DNA of 64,000 bases from Microgenomates group bacterium GW2011_GWC1_46_15 (GCA_001002285.1 LCLX01000001.1:310001-374000), one strand, 5' to 3'. Counted from the first letter of the stretch, positions 1-8,667 are shown. Program-made: numbers and translations. The notes: generated from the letters alone by a model not told the origin.

Positions 1-1
1 G

Positions 2-487
2 CCTATTGCCCGCATATTTTTACCGGTAGCGATTTTCGCTGTTCTCGCGGGAGTGGGGACGGGATACCTTCTTTCAACAAAACTTTCGTTTCCAACAAAA
101 CAATCCGCGACACAGGGTGGTAAAACAACCACTCCAGTAGCACAGAGTATAAAAGTGGGAGACACGTTTGGAAGTAAAGACGACTCAACGTTCAAAGACT
201 CGGCAGAAGGAGTCCTTCTTGTGGGTGGAGTAAACGGTGAAGGATCGTATCACGTTGTGCGCGAGGGCGGAGAAAGCCAGAATGTGTACTTGACGTCATC
301 TGTTGTTGATCTTGGTCTTTTTGTAAACCACAAAGTGACAGTGCGCGGCGAAACATTTAAGGCGCAAAAAGCAGGATGGCTTATGGACGTTGGACAAGTA
401 AAAATATTAGAGTTAAACGCGCAGCTTCCCGCTTGGGCGCAAAAAGCGCTGGAGAAGCAAGAAAAAAGTGCTGGCGGCAGTCAATAA
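2..487 (+). CDS. Membrane-anchored protein with OB-fold-like domain, 5' end outside window
   Basis: The reading frame is open from base 2, so the N-terminus lies upstream of the window. The visible part starts with one hydrophobic segment (about bases 11-75, rich in Ile, Phe, Leu, Val), followed by a Thr/Gln-rich linker. A compact soluble domain of about 80 residues comes next, with alternating beta-type segments (EGVLLVGGV, YHVVREGG, NVYLTSSVVDL, KVTVRGETF), and the end is charged and Lys-rich. The pattern fits an OB-fold-like domain held outside the membrane; that assignment is inference from the look of the sequence. It lies 40 bp upstream of ftsE in the same direction. Function unknown. 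Confidence 0.6.
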   Translation, partial: PIARIFLPVAIFAVLAGVGTGYLLSTKLSFPTKQSATQGGKTTTPVAQSIKVGDTFGSKDDSTFKDSAEGVLLVGGVNGEGSYHVVREGGESQNVYLTSSVVDLGLFVNHKVTVRGETFKAQKAGWLMDVGQVKILELNAQLPAWAQKALEKQEKSAGGSQ

Positions 488-527
488 ACCACGGTAGCCT
501 GCGCCTGTTTAATGGGAATCTGCCATC

Positions 528-1214
528 ATGATACAGTTCGTCAATGTGACAAAGTCTTTTCCAACGGGGAATGTTGCCCTCGACGACGTGTCGTTCGATG
601 TTGAACCCGGAGAGTTTGTGTTTATTGTTGGCGAGTCGGGAGCGGGTAAAACAACGCTCATGAGGCTACTCACAAAAGATATGGATCCGAGTCAGGGAGA
701 AGTCTTCGTTGAGGGAAAAAATCTTTCAAAACTCAAACACCGTGATGTTCCTCAGTTGCGCAGAAATGTCGCGGTAGTGTTTCAGGATTACAAGTTATTG
801 CCGGAAAAAACGGTGGCAGAAAATATTGCGTTGGCACTCGACATTATTGGAAAAGGAGAAAAAGAAATCGTTTCACGTATTGATGATTTGCTCAAACTTG
901 TTGGTCTGGAAGATAAAAAACTCTTTTTCCCTCGCCAACTTTCTGGGGGCGAGGCGCAAAAGGTGAGTATCGCGCGCGCGCTGGCAATCGGTCCCAAAGT
1001 GTTGTTTGCCGATGAGCCAACCGGCAATCTCGATCACGAATCCGGTATGATGATCGCGAAGCTTCTTGAAAAAATTCACGAGTTAGGAACGACTATTTTG
1101 ATGGCAACGCACAATCTCGATATTGTCAAAGCGTTAAAAAAGCGCGAAATTCATCTGCATAAGGGTAAACTGATAAAAGATACAAAGAAAAAGAAAGTGG
1201 AGAAACATGAGTAA
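528..1214 (+). CDS. ftsE: Cell-division ABC transporter ATP-binding protein FtsE
   Basis: This is the 228-residue cytoplasmic ATPase of the FtsEX complex, which transmits ATP hydrolysis to periplasmic or surface peptidoglycan hydrolases at the division site. Walker A GESGAGKTT lies at residues 35-43, the ABC signature LSGGEAQK in the middle, and Walker B VLFADEPTGNLD follows with its D-loop and a switch His (ATHNLD). The length is typical of FtsE. The Lys-rich C-terminal tail is longer than the core needs. The gene overlaps ftsX by 8 bp, which implies coupled translation. No strong Shine-Dalgarno sequence is seen before ATG 528. Confidence 0.95.
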   Translation: MIQFVNVTKSFPTGNVALDDVSFDVEPGEFVFIVGESGAGKTTLMRLLTKDMDPSQGEVFVEGKNLSKLKHRDVPQLRRNVAVVFQDYKLLPEKTVAENIALALDIIGKGEKEIVSRIDDLLKLVGLEDKKLFFPRQLSGGEAQKVSIARALAIGPKVLFADEPTGNLDHESGMMIAKLLEKIHELGTTILMATHNLDIVKALKKREIHLHKGKLIKDTKKKKVEKHE

Positions 1215-2079
1215 GGCGCTCGTTACTGCATGGAAAAACATCCGGAGAACGCCGTATCAAGCAATCGGTGTGCTGCTTGTGCTGTTTAACACCTTTTTCT
1301 TGGGGTATGTGTACTCGATTGTGTTTTTTGGTTCTGCGCATCTTTTGCAATATGTGGAAACCCGCCCGCAAGTGATCGCGTTTTTCAAGCAGACCGCGAC
1401 TGATGAGCAAATTACCCAGGTACAAAGCGAAATGATCGCGAAGCAATATGTGCAGACGGCAAAAATTACCACGAAAGATCAGGCGCTGGCCGCGTACAAG
1501 GAAAATAATAAAAAAGATCCATTGCTCTCTGAGCTGGTGACGGCTGATGTATTTCCCGCAAGCCTTGAAGTGAGTGGAAAAGAAGCGTCTTCACTCAACC
1601 AAATTCAACAAGATCTCTCCCAACATAAAGACAGTATTGATGACATTGTGTTTCAAAAAGACGTGGTGGACACGCTCGTGCGGTGGACAGCAACGATCAG
1701 GATTGTAGGTGCGGGCATGATTAGTGTATTGCTTTTTACTTCTTTGCTCGTTGTTGCCACGATTATCAGCATGAAAGTAACAATGAAGCGGCAGGAGGTA
1801 TCGATTCTCCGGTTGCTTGGAGCAACCTCCGGGTACATTAATCTGCCGTTTCTTCTTGAAGGTGCGCTCTACGGCGTCGTAAGTTCCGTTGCCGCTTGGA
1901 TCATTGTGTTTGTTGCGATGCTGTACGCAACGCCGTGGCTCGTTGGATTCCTCGGAGACATTCCACTTCTTCCCGCTTCGCCAATCTTTTTTGTCGTTCA
2001 ACTTACTTCAGGCACACTCCTGAGCGTGCTTCTTGGCATGTTCGCGAGCTGGCTCGCCGTACGCCGCGTCATACAGTAA
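1207..2079 (+). CDS. ftsX: Cell-division protein FtsX, permease-like subunit
   Basis: This 290-residue protein has the FtsX plan: a short cytoplasmic N-terminus (KNIRRTPYQA), a first membrane helix, an extracellular domain of about 120 residues rich in Gln, Lys and Asp, then three membrane helices. The cytoplasmic loop KRQEVSILRLLGATSGYI matches the conserved FtsX/MacB coupling segment that contacts FtsE. It overlaps ftsE upstream and lies 5 bp before the coiled-coil/C39-like protein, so the three genes probably form a functional unit for activating cell-wall hydrolysis. Confidence 0.93.
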   Translation: MSKALVTAWKNIRRTPYQAIGVLLVLFNTFFLGYVYSIVFFGSAHLLQYVETRPQVIAFFKQTATDEQITQVQSEMIAKQYVQTAKITTKDQALAAYKENNKKDPLLSELVTADVFPASLEVSGKEASSLNQIQQDLSQHKDSIDDIVFQKDVVDTLVRWTATIRIVGAGMISVLLFTSLLVVATIISMKVTMKRQEVSILRLLGATSGYINLPFLLEGALYGVVSSVAAWIIVFVAMLYATPWLVGFLGDIPLLPASPIFFVVQLTSGTLLSVLLGMFASWLAVRRVIQ

Positions 2080-2084
2080 ACTAG

Positions 2085-3350
2085 ATGAGTATGAGATTTA
2101 CGCATTTCACACGTGTTTTTGTGGGCGCCGTAATTTGTTTTGTGGTTTTCTTGTTCGCAGTTACCAGAACATCGGCCATTTTGGAAAATTGTGCGACAAT
2201 TGAAGCTTGCAAACAACAGGCCGCTGAGGCCAGTCAAAAAATCGCGGAATCTCAGGGAGTTCAGAAGACACTTTCCGCGACGATTACCTATCTTAACAAC
2301 CGTATAAGACTTACCGAAATTGAGATGAGGAGAACACAGCTTGAGATTGATGCGCTTGAAGCTCAGATTGCTGATCTCAACACCCGGATTGACGGTTTAG
2401 AGCTTTCGCTTCAGCGCCTTACCGAAATTCTCCTTGAGCGTGTCCAACAAAACTACAAATTACAAACGCAGGACCCATTTCTTTTGTTGTTAACGTCAAA
2501 CGGTATCAGCGATTTTCTGCATAAGTACCGGTATATCCAGCTTAGTCAAACATATACTCAACGTGTCATGAAAGATGCCGAGTCACAAAAAGTTGCGTAC
2601 GGAGAAGAAAAATTAGTGAAGGAGAAAAAACAAAAAGAAGTTGAGGCACTGAGGAAAAAACTTGAGTCTCAACGCGTAACACTCCGCGACCAGCAGAATC
2701 AAAAGACCGCATTGTTGACTGCAACAAAAAACGACGAGAAAAAATATCAAGATTTGCTCGCACGAGCCAAGGCACAGATTGTGGCGTTTAGCCGTTTTGT
2801 AAGTAGCCAGGGTGGCGCGTCGCTTCTCAATAATCAGCCAGGGCCTGATGGGTGGGGATATTATTACAACCAACGAGATGAGAGGTGGGGGAATATCCTT
2901 ATTAACGGACAAACTGATTGTGAGGACGAAAAAGGGAATACAATTCCCTGCACGATGGCAAGATTCGGTTGTCTCGTGTCTTCTATGGCAATGATCGCAA
3001 CGCACTATGGAAAGTCTCTCAATCCTGGACAAATTGCTGAATCATATAGTCCTTTTGACCCCAATACGGCATTTATGATTCGTGACAGGTCGTGGACTGT
3101 AAACGGTGTCACAATGACGCGCACAAGAATTGGAAACTCAAGTTCAGCTATTGATAGTGAACTGAATGCAGGGCGCCCAGTTGTTGTTGGATTGTACTAC
3201 GATCTAGGGCACTTCATCGTGATTAAAGGAAAGGATAGTAATGGATACATTATGAATGATCCATTTATGCCCGGTGGGAAAGACAAAAAATTCACGGATA
3301 CATACTCACTTTCAGACATTAGAGCGGTTGATAGTGTCCGCGTACAATAA
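2085..3350 (+). CDS. Secreted coiled-coil protein with C-terminal C39-like cysteine peptidase domain (FtsEX partner)
   Basis: The 421-residue protein begins with a signal peptide or anchor (residues 8-30), followed by a long coiled coil (about 38-245) of the EnvC/CwlO/PcsB type rich in Glu, Gln, Lys and Leu. The C-terminal part (about 260-421) looks like a papain-like C39_2 domain: Cys296 in RFGCLVSSMAM, His376 in LGHFIVIKG, and Asn391/Asp392 in IMNDPF. In well-studied bacteria the coiled-coil partner of FtsEX carries or activates M23 or NlpC/P60 or CHAP enzymes, so a C39-like domain in this place is unusual. It lies 5 bp downstream of ftsX. Whether it cuts peptidoglycan or protein cannot be told from sequence. 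Confidence 0.82.
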   Translation: MSMRFTHFTRVFVGAVICFVVFLFAVTRTSAILENCATIEACKQQAAEASQKIAESQGVQKTLSATITYLNNRIRLTEIEMRRTQLEIDALEAQIADLNTRIDGLELSLQRLTEILLERVQQNYKLQTQDPFLLLLTSNGISDFLHKYRYIQLSQTYTQRVMKDAESQKVAYGEEKLVKEKKQKEVEALRKKLESQRVTLRDQQNQKTALLTATKNDEKKYQDLLARAKAQIVAFSRFVSSQGGASLLNNQPGPDGWGYYYNQRDERWGNILINGQTDCEDEKGNTIPCTMARFGCLVSSMAMIATHYGKSLNPGQIAESYSPFDPNTAFMIRDRSWTVNGVTMTRTRIGNSSSAIDSELNAGRPVVVGLYYDLGHFIVIKGKDSNGYIMNDPFMPGGKDKKFTDTYSLSDIRAVDSVRVQ

Positions 3351-3393
3351 CTTTTGTTCGCTGTTTGTTCGATTGGGCGTGTAGTGTGGAAAC

Positions 3394-4563
3394 ATGCGGA
3401 CATTATTTTTCTTTGCATTGTTTTTCCTTTTCTCTCACATTACATATGCCATTGATGTTGAAGTCTCGGAATTTTTTCCAAATCCGGTTGGCGATGATGT
3501 TGGAAAAGAATGGATTGAACTGCACAATGTTTCAACGCGCGATCTTCAGTTAGACGAGTGGAGTATCGCGGATACGTACGGCACACCACATACATTCGCA
3601 TTACATGGATTGTCGATTTCTGCCGGCGAGTATCTTGTGTTGCCGCAAACACAAACAAGCATAACGTTAAATAACGATGCCGACCAAATCAAGCTAACGG
3701 ATTCTACGGGACAAACTTTTTTGTCAGGAAAAAGCGGTGCGGTGCATGAAGGCATGTCATTTGCAAATGTTTCAGGGGTATGGAAAGAATCATTGCCAAG
3801 TCCGGGTGATGCAAACGAGGTATCTCCTGGTCCAACACCGAGTCCAACGCCATTTCCCTCGCCCTCCCCTTCGCCAAGCGACGAAACAACACAGCCCCTC
3901 ATATATCTTGATCTTTCCGAGTTTTCCGCGTGTAGCGCGGGTGAGGAATGGGTGGAAATCTTTAATCCAAATGATCAAGTGGTTGATCTTTCAAAATGGA
4001 GTATCGGAGATAGTTCGGGGCACGCCGAGTTACTATCGGGATCGATAGACGCGCACGCGTATCTTGTAAAATCATGGTCCCAACCGTTTCTCAACAATGC
4101 GGGAGATAGTGTACGCCTGTTGTATCAAAATGAAGCGATGGACTCATTTACCTACACGCAGTGCACCTCAGGAAAAACATGGGTAAAAAAAGGTGACGGA
4201 GGGTGGGCTCAAACATCGCAAAACACAAAAGGGGTACAAAATAGTGATAGTGCCACCGGTGTGGTACTATCGGCAACGTCATCGGCGTTATCTTCAACGC
4301 AAGCAGCGCAGAAACTTCCACTCACATATGTCCAACCTTTTTCTCAAAAAACCCTTTCGACTCAGCAATACATTTATGCACCCCGCTTATCAAACAACGA
4401 AGAAGTTGTTTTCATAGACAAAGAAAAACCTCGGGAATACTATTCGCGTAACACGCGTACTCCAGTATCATTTCTTTTGTCAACACTCCTCTATTTTTTT
4501 GGCGGAGGCTATTTTGTTGCCGCCGCAGTCATAAAATCTGCATGGTACAATGCTCGAGCATGA
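3394..4563 (+). CDS. Surface protein with two lamin-tail domains and C-terminal membrane anchor
   Basis: This is a 389-residue exported protein. The signal peptide (about residues 1-20, ending near TYA) is followed by a lamin-tail-like domain (VEVSEFFPNPVGDDVGKEWIELHN, continuing to about residue 135). A Pro/Ser-rich linker of PSP repeats covers about residues 145-165. A second lamin-tail domain follows (LSEFSACSAGEEWVEIFNP, about 172-275). The C-terminus carries a hydrophobic helix and a short basic tail, suggesting a membrane anchor. Lamin-tail domains are adhesive or DNA-binding modules in bacterial surface proteins; the ligand is unknown. A weak -10-like TAGTGT lies 6 nt before ATG 3394. 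The last codons overlap the VanZ gene. Confidence 0.85.
   Translation: MRTLFFFALFFLFSHITYAIDVEVSEFFPNPVGDDVGKEWIELHNVSTRDLQLDEWSIADTYGTPHTFALHGLSISAGEYLVLPQTQTSITLNNDADQIKLTDSTGQTFLSGKSGAVHEGMSFANVSGVWKESLPSPGDANEVSPGPTPSPTPFPSPSPSPSDETTQPLIYLDLSEFSACSAGEEWVEIFNPNDQVVDLSKWSIGDSSGHAELLSGSIDAHAYLVKSWSQPFLNNAGDSVRLLYQNEAMDSFTYTQCTSGKTWVKKGDGGWAQTSQNTKGVQNSDSATGVVLSATSSALSSTQAAQKLPLTYVQPFSQKTLSTQQYIYAPRLSNNEEVVFIDKEKPREYYSRNTRTPVSFLLSTLLYFFGGGYFVAAAVIKSAWYNARA
4546..4551 (+). promoter_or_regulatory. -10-like hexamer TACAAT before VanZ gene
   Basis: TACAAT lies 8 nt before ATG 4560, inside the end of the lamin-tail gene. It supports ATG 4560 as the start and a very short or absent 5' leader. Confidence 0.45.
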
Positions 4564-4934
4564 AAAAATTCTTTTATTTTGACCTTCCCGTCCTCTTGTG
4601 GATGACATTCATTTTCATTCTCTCTTCCCAACCGCACCTTCCAAGTCCGCAAAACGTTTGGGTGGACTTTATTTTCAAAAAAGGTGCGCATATTTTTGTC
4701 TATGCTGTACTCTATACACTGAGCTATCGGGCAAACGCCGCACATAGAAAGAAAAAAGGATGGATATTACCGCTTCTTTTTACTTTAGCGTACGCGGCAA
4801 GCGATGAGTTTCATCAATCATTTGTTCCCGGTCGCACTCCGATGATCCGCGACATTGGATTTGATGCGATTGGAGCAGGTATTGCAGTGTATCTCTTGAA
4901 CCATCGGCGGCAATACAGTACGCTTGCCTCATGA
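4560..4934 (+). CDS. VanZ-like membrane protein
   Basis: This 124-residue protein has four predicted membrane segments and the VanZ signature: WMTFIFILSSQP near the start, KGAHIFVYAVLY, then DEFHQSFVPGR followed by IRDIGFDAIGAGIAVY. The family includes VanZ, which gives low-level teicoplanin resistance, but most members have no known function and are thought to act at the envelope. ATG 4560 is chosen because the protein then starts MKKFFYF directly before the first helix and a -10 hexamer lies just upstream. The 3' end overlaps the next small gene as ATGA. Confidence 0.85.
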   Translation: MKKFFYFDLPVLLWMTFIFILSSQPHLPSPQNVWVDFIFKKGAHIFVYAVLYTLSYRANAAHRKKKGWILPLLFTLAYAASDEFHQSFVPGRTPMIRDIGFDAIGAGIAVYLLNHRRQYSTLAS

Positions 4935-5026
4935 AGCCGCGCTTTTCTGTCCCCCTTTTTCTCATTGTGTTTGTTTTAACCCTCCTCGCGATCCTCTTCC
5001 TTGGCGTTGCGGTACTTTTCAAGTAA
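4931..5026 (+). CDS. 31-residue single-span membrane protein
   Basis: A short frame starts within the VanZ stop codon (ATGA overlap, ATG 4931) and ends at TAA 5024-5026. The product begins MKPRFSVP, then has one continuous hydrophobic helix of about 22 residues, and ends VLFK. A basic start plus one helix fits an inserted small membrane protein. The ATGA junction matches nearly every other gene junction in this genome, which argues that it is translated. No homology can be judged at this length. Confidence 0.55.
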   Translation: MKPRFSVPLFLIVFVLTLLAILFLGVAVLFK

Positions 5027-5046
5027 AATAGCCTGGACAGAAAGAG

Positions 5047-5075
5047 TTGACGATTAGCACTCAATGAGATAAACT
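5047..5075 (+). promoter_or_regulatory. Housekeeping-type promoter of lon
   Basis: The -35 box TTGACG (5047-5052) is separated by 17 bp from the -10 box TAAACT (5070-5075). ATG 5083 follows 7 nt after the -10 box, so the lon transcript would begin at or next to its start codon. Confidence 0.75.
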
Positions 5076-5080
5076 GCTAA
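5054..5080 (+). promoter_or_regulatory. CIRCE operator (HrcA binding site) upstream of lon
   Basis: The left arm TTAGCACTC is a perfect CIRCE half-site. A 9-nt spacer follows, then the right arm AACTGCTAA, which matches GAGTGCTAA at 7 of 9 positions. It fills the promoter spacer and covers the -10 box, so bound HrcA would block RNA polymerase. CIRCE is the known HrcA operator of groE and dnaK operons. Confidence 0.82.
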
Positions 5081-5082
5081 AT

Positions 5083-7449
5083 ATGGATATTCTTCTCCCT
5101 CCATCAACTACCCAACCGGAAGTATATATTCCCGTCATCGCGATCAGGGATGGGGTGGTGTTTCCCAATACCGAAACGGTGCTCACGTTTGGCCGACATA
5201 AATCCATTATCGCGGTGAACGAGGCGGTGAAGTCCGATAAGCGCGTCATTTTCATATCACAGAGGCACGAAGCTGTTACCGATCCCAAGGCGTCGGATCT
5301 CTACTCTATCGGTACGCTCTCGATCATTGACCGCACACTCAAAACCAACGATGAAGTCAACGCGCTTGTCCGTGGAATTTCCCGCGTAAAGATTGAAAAA
5401 TATGACGATACTGGGCCATTCATCCGCGCGACGTTCAGCATGATTCCTGAAATTATCGAAGAGTCCCCCGAAGTACAAGCGTTGGTTCGTCATCTTACCA
5501 ACGAGTTCAGGCGCGCGGTCAACATCGGCAAAAGCGTGGAGTTTTTGAACTTCATGAAGTTGATGAGCGGCGCAAATCCAAGCGAGTTGGCAGACCAAAT
5601 TGCCAGCACCCTTGAGCTGGATACACGAAAGAAGCAAGTTCTGCTTGAAACGGTTGATGTGAAACTGAGGCTGCAAAAAATTATTGACGCGCTTGCAAAA
5701 GAAATTAAAGTGTTGGAGATTGAGCGCAACATCGCGAGCAAAACACAGAAAAAATTTGATAAACACATGCGTGAAACAGTGCTGCGCGAACGCTTGAAAA
5801 CAATCCAAAAAGAGTTGGGTGATGGCGGTGCAGACGAAGAACAGGAAATTTCGGAGCTTTCTGCCGCAATCGAAGAGGCTGGCATGCCAAAGAAAGTAAA
5901 GGCAAAAGCCTTGAAAGAACTCAAGCGGTTGGAGCAGATGCAGATAAGCAGCCCCGAGTATAGCTACATCCGCACATGGTTGGACACGGTCATCGAGATG
6001 CCGTGGAAAAAACGGAGCCGTGGGACGCTTTCATTAACGAAAGCAGAACACATTCTCAACGAAGACCACTATGGACTCAAAGATGTGAAGGAGCGCATTC
6101 TTGAGTACTTGGCGGTGCTCAAGCTCAAATCACAAGATAAACGGAGAAAAGAAACGCGCAAAACTCCGACTATTTTGTGTTTTGTGGGCGCGCCGGGTGT
6201 TGGCAAAACAAGCATTGGCCGCTCGATCGCAAAAGCGGTGGGAAGAGAGTTTGTGAAAATGTCACTTGGAGGTATTCATGATGAGGCGGAAATCCGCGGA
6301 CACCGCAGAACATACGTTGGTGCGATGCCGGGTCGCATTATTCAGGGAATCCGCACTGCAGGAACAAAAAATCCTGTGTTTATGCTCGATGAAATTGACA
6401 AAGTTGGCGCCGATTTTCACGGCGACCCTTCTTCGGCGTTGCTGGAGGCGTTGGATCCCGAGCAAAACAACGAGTTTGCCGACCATTATCTTGAAGTTCC
6501 ATTCGATCTTTCCGAAGTCATGTTTATTACAACGGCCAACGTGTTGGATACGATTCCTCCAGCACTCCGTGACCGTCTTGAAATCATTCCATACTCTGGA
6601 TATACCGAAGATGAAAAATTTGAGATCGCGCGCCGCCACCTTTTGAAAAAAGTTTTGGAAGCCAATGGTGTTACTGAAAACAGATTGGAGATTCCTGACG
6701 CAATATTGCGGGATGTAATCAAACTGTACACACGGGAAGCCGGCGTGCGTTCGCTAGAACGCCAAATGGGTAAGGTTGCACGTAAAGTTGCGTACAAAAT
6801 GGCAAAAGGATTTACAAAGAAAATCAGGATCACTCCTAAAATGCTCGATGACTTTCTTGGAGCGCCAAAGTATCTTCCCACGCTTGCTGAAAAAAAGAAT
6901 GAAGTTGGGTTGGCGACGGGTCTTGCGTGGACGCCCGTTGGCGGTGACGTCTTGTTTATTGAAGTTGCATTGATGGATGGCAAAGGGAACGTAATTTTAA
7001 CGGGCCAGCTTGGAAAAGTGATGCAGGAGTCCGCGCGCGCGGCACTGACATACGTAAAAGCCAACGCCACAAGCCTTGGTATCTCGAAAAGTAAGCTCAC
7101 AAAGACCGATATTCACGTTCACGTTCCTGAGGGTGCGGTACCTAAAGACGGACCGTCTGCTGGTGTAACAATGACAACCGCGATGATTTCGGCGTTCACG
7201 AACACGCCGATTAAAAAAGATGTTGCGATGACAGGAGAAGTAACGCTCCGTGGCAAAGTGTTGGAAATCGGCGGGCTCAAAGAAAAAGTGATTGCCGCGC
7301 ACCGTGCCGGCATTACGCACGTGATCGCGCCTGAAGCAAACAAAAAAGACATGCGCGAGATTCCGGAAAAAGTGCAAAAAGATATTACGTTCCACTTTGC
7401 GTCAACGGTGAAAGACGTGCTTTCTTGGGCGCTTGCGAAGAAAAAGTAA
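5083..7449 (+). CDS. lon: ATP-dependent protease Lon (LonA type)
   Basis: This 788-residue cytoplasmic protease degrades misfolded and regulatory proteins. The N-terminal substrate domain (about 12-200) starts PEVYIPVIAIRDGVVFPNTE and is followed by a coiled-coil region (about 205-265). The AAA+ module has Walker A GAPGVGKTS at 369-377, Walker B VFMLDEIDKV and a sensor-1 segment. The protease domain has the Ser-Lys dyad: Ser692 in PKDGPSAG and Lys735 in GGLKEK, 43 residues apart as in other Lon proteins. The gene has its own CIRCE-controlled promoter with ATG 5083 very near the transcript start. It ends 3 bp from the convergent polyprenyl synthase gene. Confidence 0.97.
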   Translation: MDILLPPSTTQPEVYIPVIAIRDGVVFPNTETVLTFGRHKSIIAVNEAVKSDKRVIFISQRHEAVTDPKASDLYSIGTLSIIDRTLKTNDEVNALVRGISRVKIEKYDDTGPFIRATFSMIPEIIEESPEVQALVRHLTNEFRRAVNIGKSVEFLNFMKLMSGANPSELADQIASTLELDTRKKQVLLETVDVKLRLQKIIDALAKEIKVLEIERNIASKTQKKFDKHMRETVLRERLKTIQKELGDGGADEEQEISELSAAIEEAGMPKKVKAKALKELKRLEQMQISSPEYSYIRTWLDTVIEMPWKKRSRGTLSLTKAEHILNEDHYGLKDVKERILEYLAVLKLKSQDKRRKETRKTPTILCFVGAPGVGKTSIGRSIAKAVGREFVKMSLGGIHDEAEIRGHRRTYVGAMPGRIIQGIRTAGTKNPVFMLDEIDKVGADFHGDPSSALLEALDPEQNNEFADHYLEVPFDLSEVMFITTANVLDTIPPALRDRLEIIPYSGYTEDEKFEIARRHLLKKVLEANGVTENRLEIPDAILRDVIKLYTREAGVRSLERQMGKVARKVAYKMAKGFTKKIRITPKMLDDFLGAPKYLPTLAEKKNEVGLATGLAWTPVGGDVLFIEVALMDGKGNVILTGQLGKVMQESARAALTYVKANATSLGISKSKLTKTDIHVHVPEGAVPKDGPSAGVTMTTAMISAFTNTPIKKDVAMTGEVTLRGKVLEIGGLKEKVIAAHRAGITHVIAPEANKKDMREIPEKVQKDITFHFASTVKDVLSWALAKKK

Positions 7450-7452
7450 AAA

Positions 7453-8550
7453 TTATTTTTCCCGCGTGATCACAAACTGTGCAAGCTCAATAAGAAGTGA
7501 TTTTTGGTGGGATTCTGGCAGTGATGCAAGCGCTGTGACTCCTTTTTGCACACACTCCACCGCGCGTGTTTTACTGTACTCCAGCGATCCCGTTTTTTGC
7601 ACAATATCCTGCACTTTTTTCAAGTCCTGCTCTGTAAGATTTGATCCAAGCACGTTTTGAAGGAACACTTTATCTTCTTCTGTCGCGGTTTTATACGCGT
7701 GTTGAATCAACAATGTTTTCTTTCCCTCGCGGACATCGTTTCCAACGGCCTTGCCGGTTTTTTCAGGATTGCCAAATAGTCCAAGAACATCATCATGGAT
7801 TTGAAACGCGGTTCCAACCTGCATGCCGTACTCGCGCAGCGGTTTTTCATACTCTTTCCGCTTTCCCGCTAAAATCGTTCCAATCAGTAAGGGTCCAACA
7901 AACGTGTACTGCGCGGTAACTAAGTTCAATCCTTTCACAAACCGTTCTTCCGTTGCGTTTTCTAGAGGTTCCCAGTTTTGCATCATGTGGATTTTCCACC
8001 CCGTCGCGGTATCCTGGAACATTTCCTTGTTCATCACACCAAGGCTTTCCAGGATGCGTTCAGCGGGGAGTCCTGAAGTTCGCATGCACTCGTGCGCGTA
8101 TGAGAACAGCAAGGCGCCGGCAATCTCACTAAAGGATCGGGCGTAATGAGGGCGCTGATCTTCCGGCAAGTTTTTCAATACCAATTTGTACTCTTCCTCG
8201 AGCGTTGGACCACCGTGCCGCACTGTATCACGGTCAACCATGTCATCGAGGCTCAATATATAGAAATGAAGCATATCCAGCGCCGTGCACGCCCGCAAGA
8301 TATGTTTTTGGTCTTTTCCACCCATCATGGTATATCCAATCCAGCACAAAAACGGCCGGGTTCGTTTCCCCCCACGGAGCATGAGCTCTTCCAACACATC
8401 AACCATTTCCTCAAGTGTTTTGTCAGTTTTCTGCGCCTCTTTCCGCTTTTCGGCAAAAAACGCGGTCAACTCACCGTTAATTTGTTGAGAAAAAGCGTGA
8501 AGTTCTTCTGCAAGACGGTGCTCAAGAACCTGTGTGCGTTGCGTATTCAT
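7453..8550 (-). CDS. Polyprenyl diphosphate synthase (trans-isoprenyl chain)
   Basis: This 365-residue enzyme makes linear prenyl diphosphates by head-to-tail addition of isopentenyl diphosphate. It shows GGKRTRP at about 60-66, the first Asp-rich motif DDMVD at 102-106 and the second DDVLG at 253-257, the Mg-diphosphate sites of the family. Chain length cannot be read off safely. In this context a product feeding the polyprenyl phosphate carrier is plausible; a quinone or terpenoid side chain is the alternative. It lies convergent to lon with no visible terminator. TATACT lies 9 nt before ATG on the minus strand. Confidence 0.92.
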   Translation of the reverse strand: MNTQRTQVLEHRLAEELHAFSQQINGELTAFFAEKRKEAQKTDKTLEEMVDVLEELMLRGGKRTRPFLCWIGYTMMGGKDQKHILRACTALDMLHFYILSLDDMVDRDTVRHGGPTLEEEYKLVLKNLPEDQRPHYARSFSEIAGALLFSYAHECMRTSGLPAERILESLGVMNKEMFQDTATGWKIHMMQNWEPLENATEERFVKGLNLVTAQYTFVGPLLIGTILAGKRKEYEKPLREYGMQVGTAFQIHDDVLGLFGNPEKTGKAVGNDVREGKKTLLIQHAYKTATEEDKVFLQNVLGSNLTEQDLKKVQDIVQKTGSLEYSKTRAVECVQKGVTALASLPESHQKSLLIELAQFVITREK

Positions 8551-8559
8551 AGTATCGGT

Positions 8560-8565
8560 AGTATA
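8560..8565 (-). promoter_or_regulatory. -10-like hexamer TATACT of the polyprenyl synthase gene
   Basis: On the minus strand TATACT lies 9 nt before ATG 8550, giving at most a few bases of leader. Confidence 0.45.
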
Positions 8566-8667
8566 CTACCCTCCTAGTATTCGAGTGCGCTTCTCGTTCT
8601 GTGATAGATCTACGTTATCGTGTGAGATCCGTGAGTGTGAAGCATTCAGGAAAGAAGGTGAATATTC

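Noticed and set aside
5257..5924. Long open frames on the minus strand over lon
   Set aside because: They lie wholly within lon, encode low-complexity Cys/Phe/Ser-rich products with no domain, and have no start signals.
7449..7453. Terminator between lon and the polyprenyl synthase gene
   Set aside because: Only 3 bp separate the stops and no GC-rich hairpin with a T-run is visible on either strand there.
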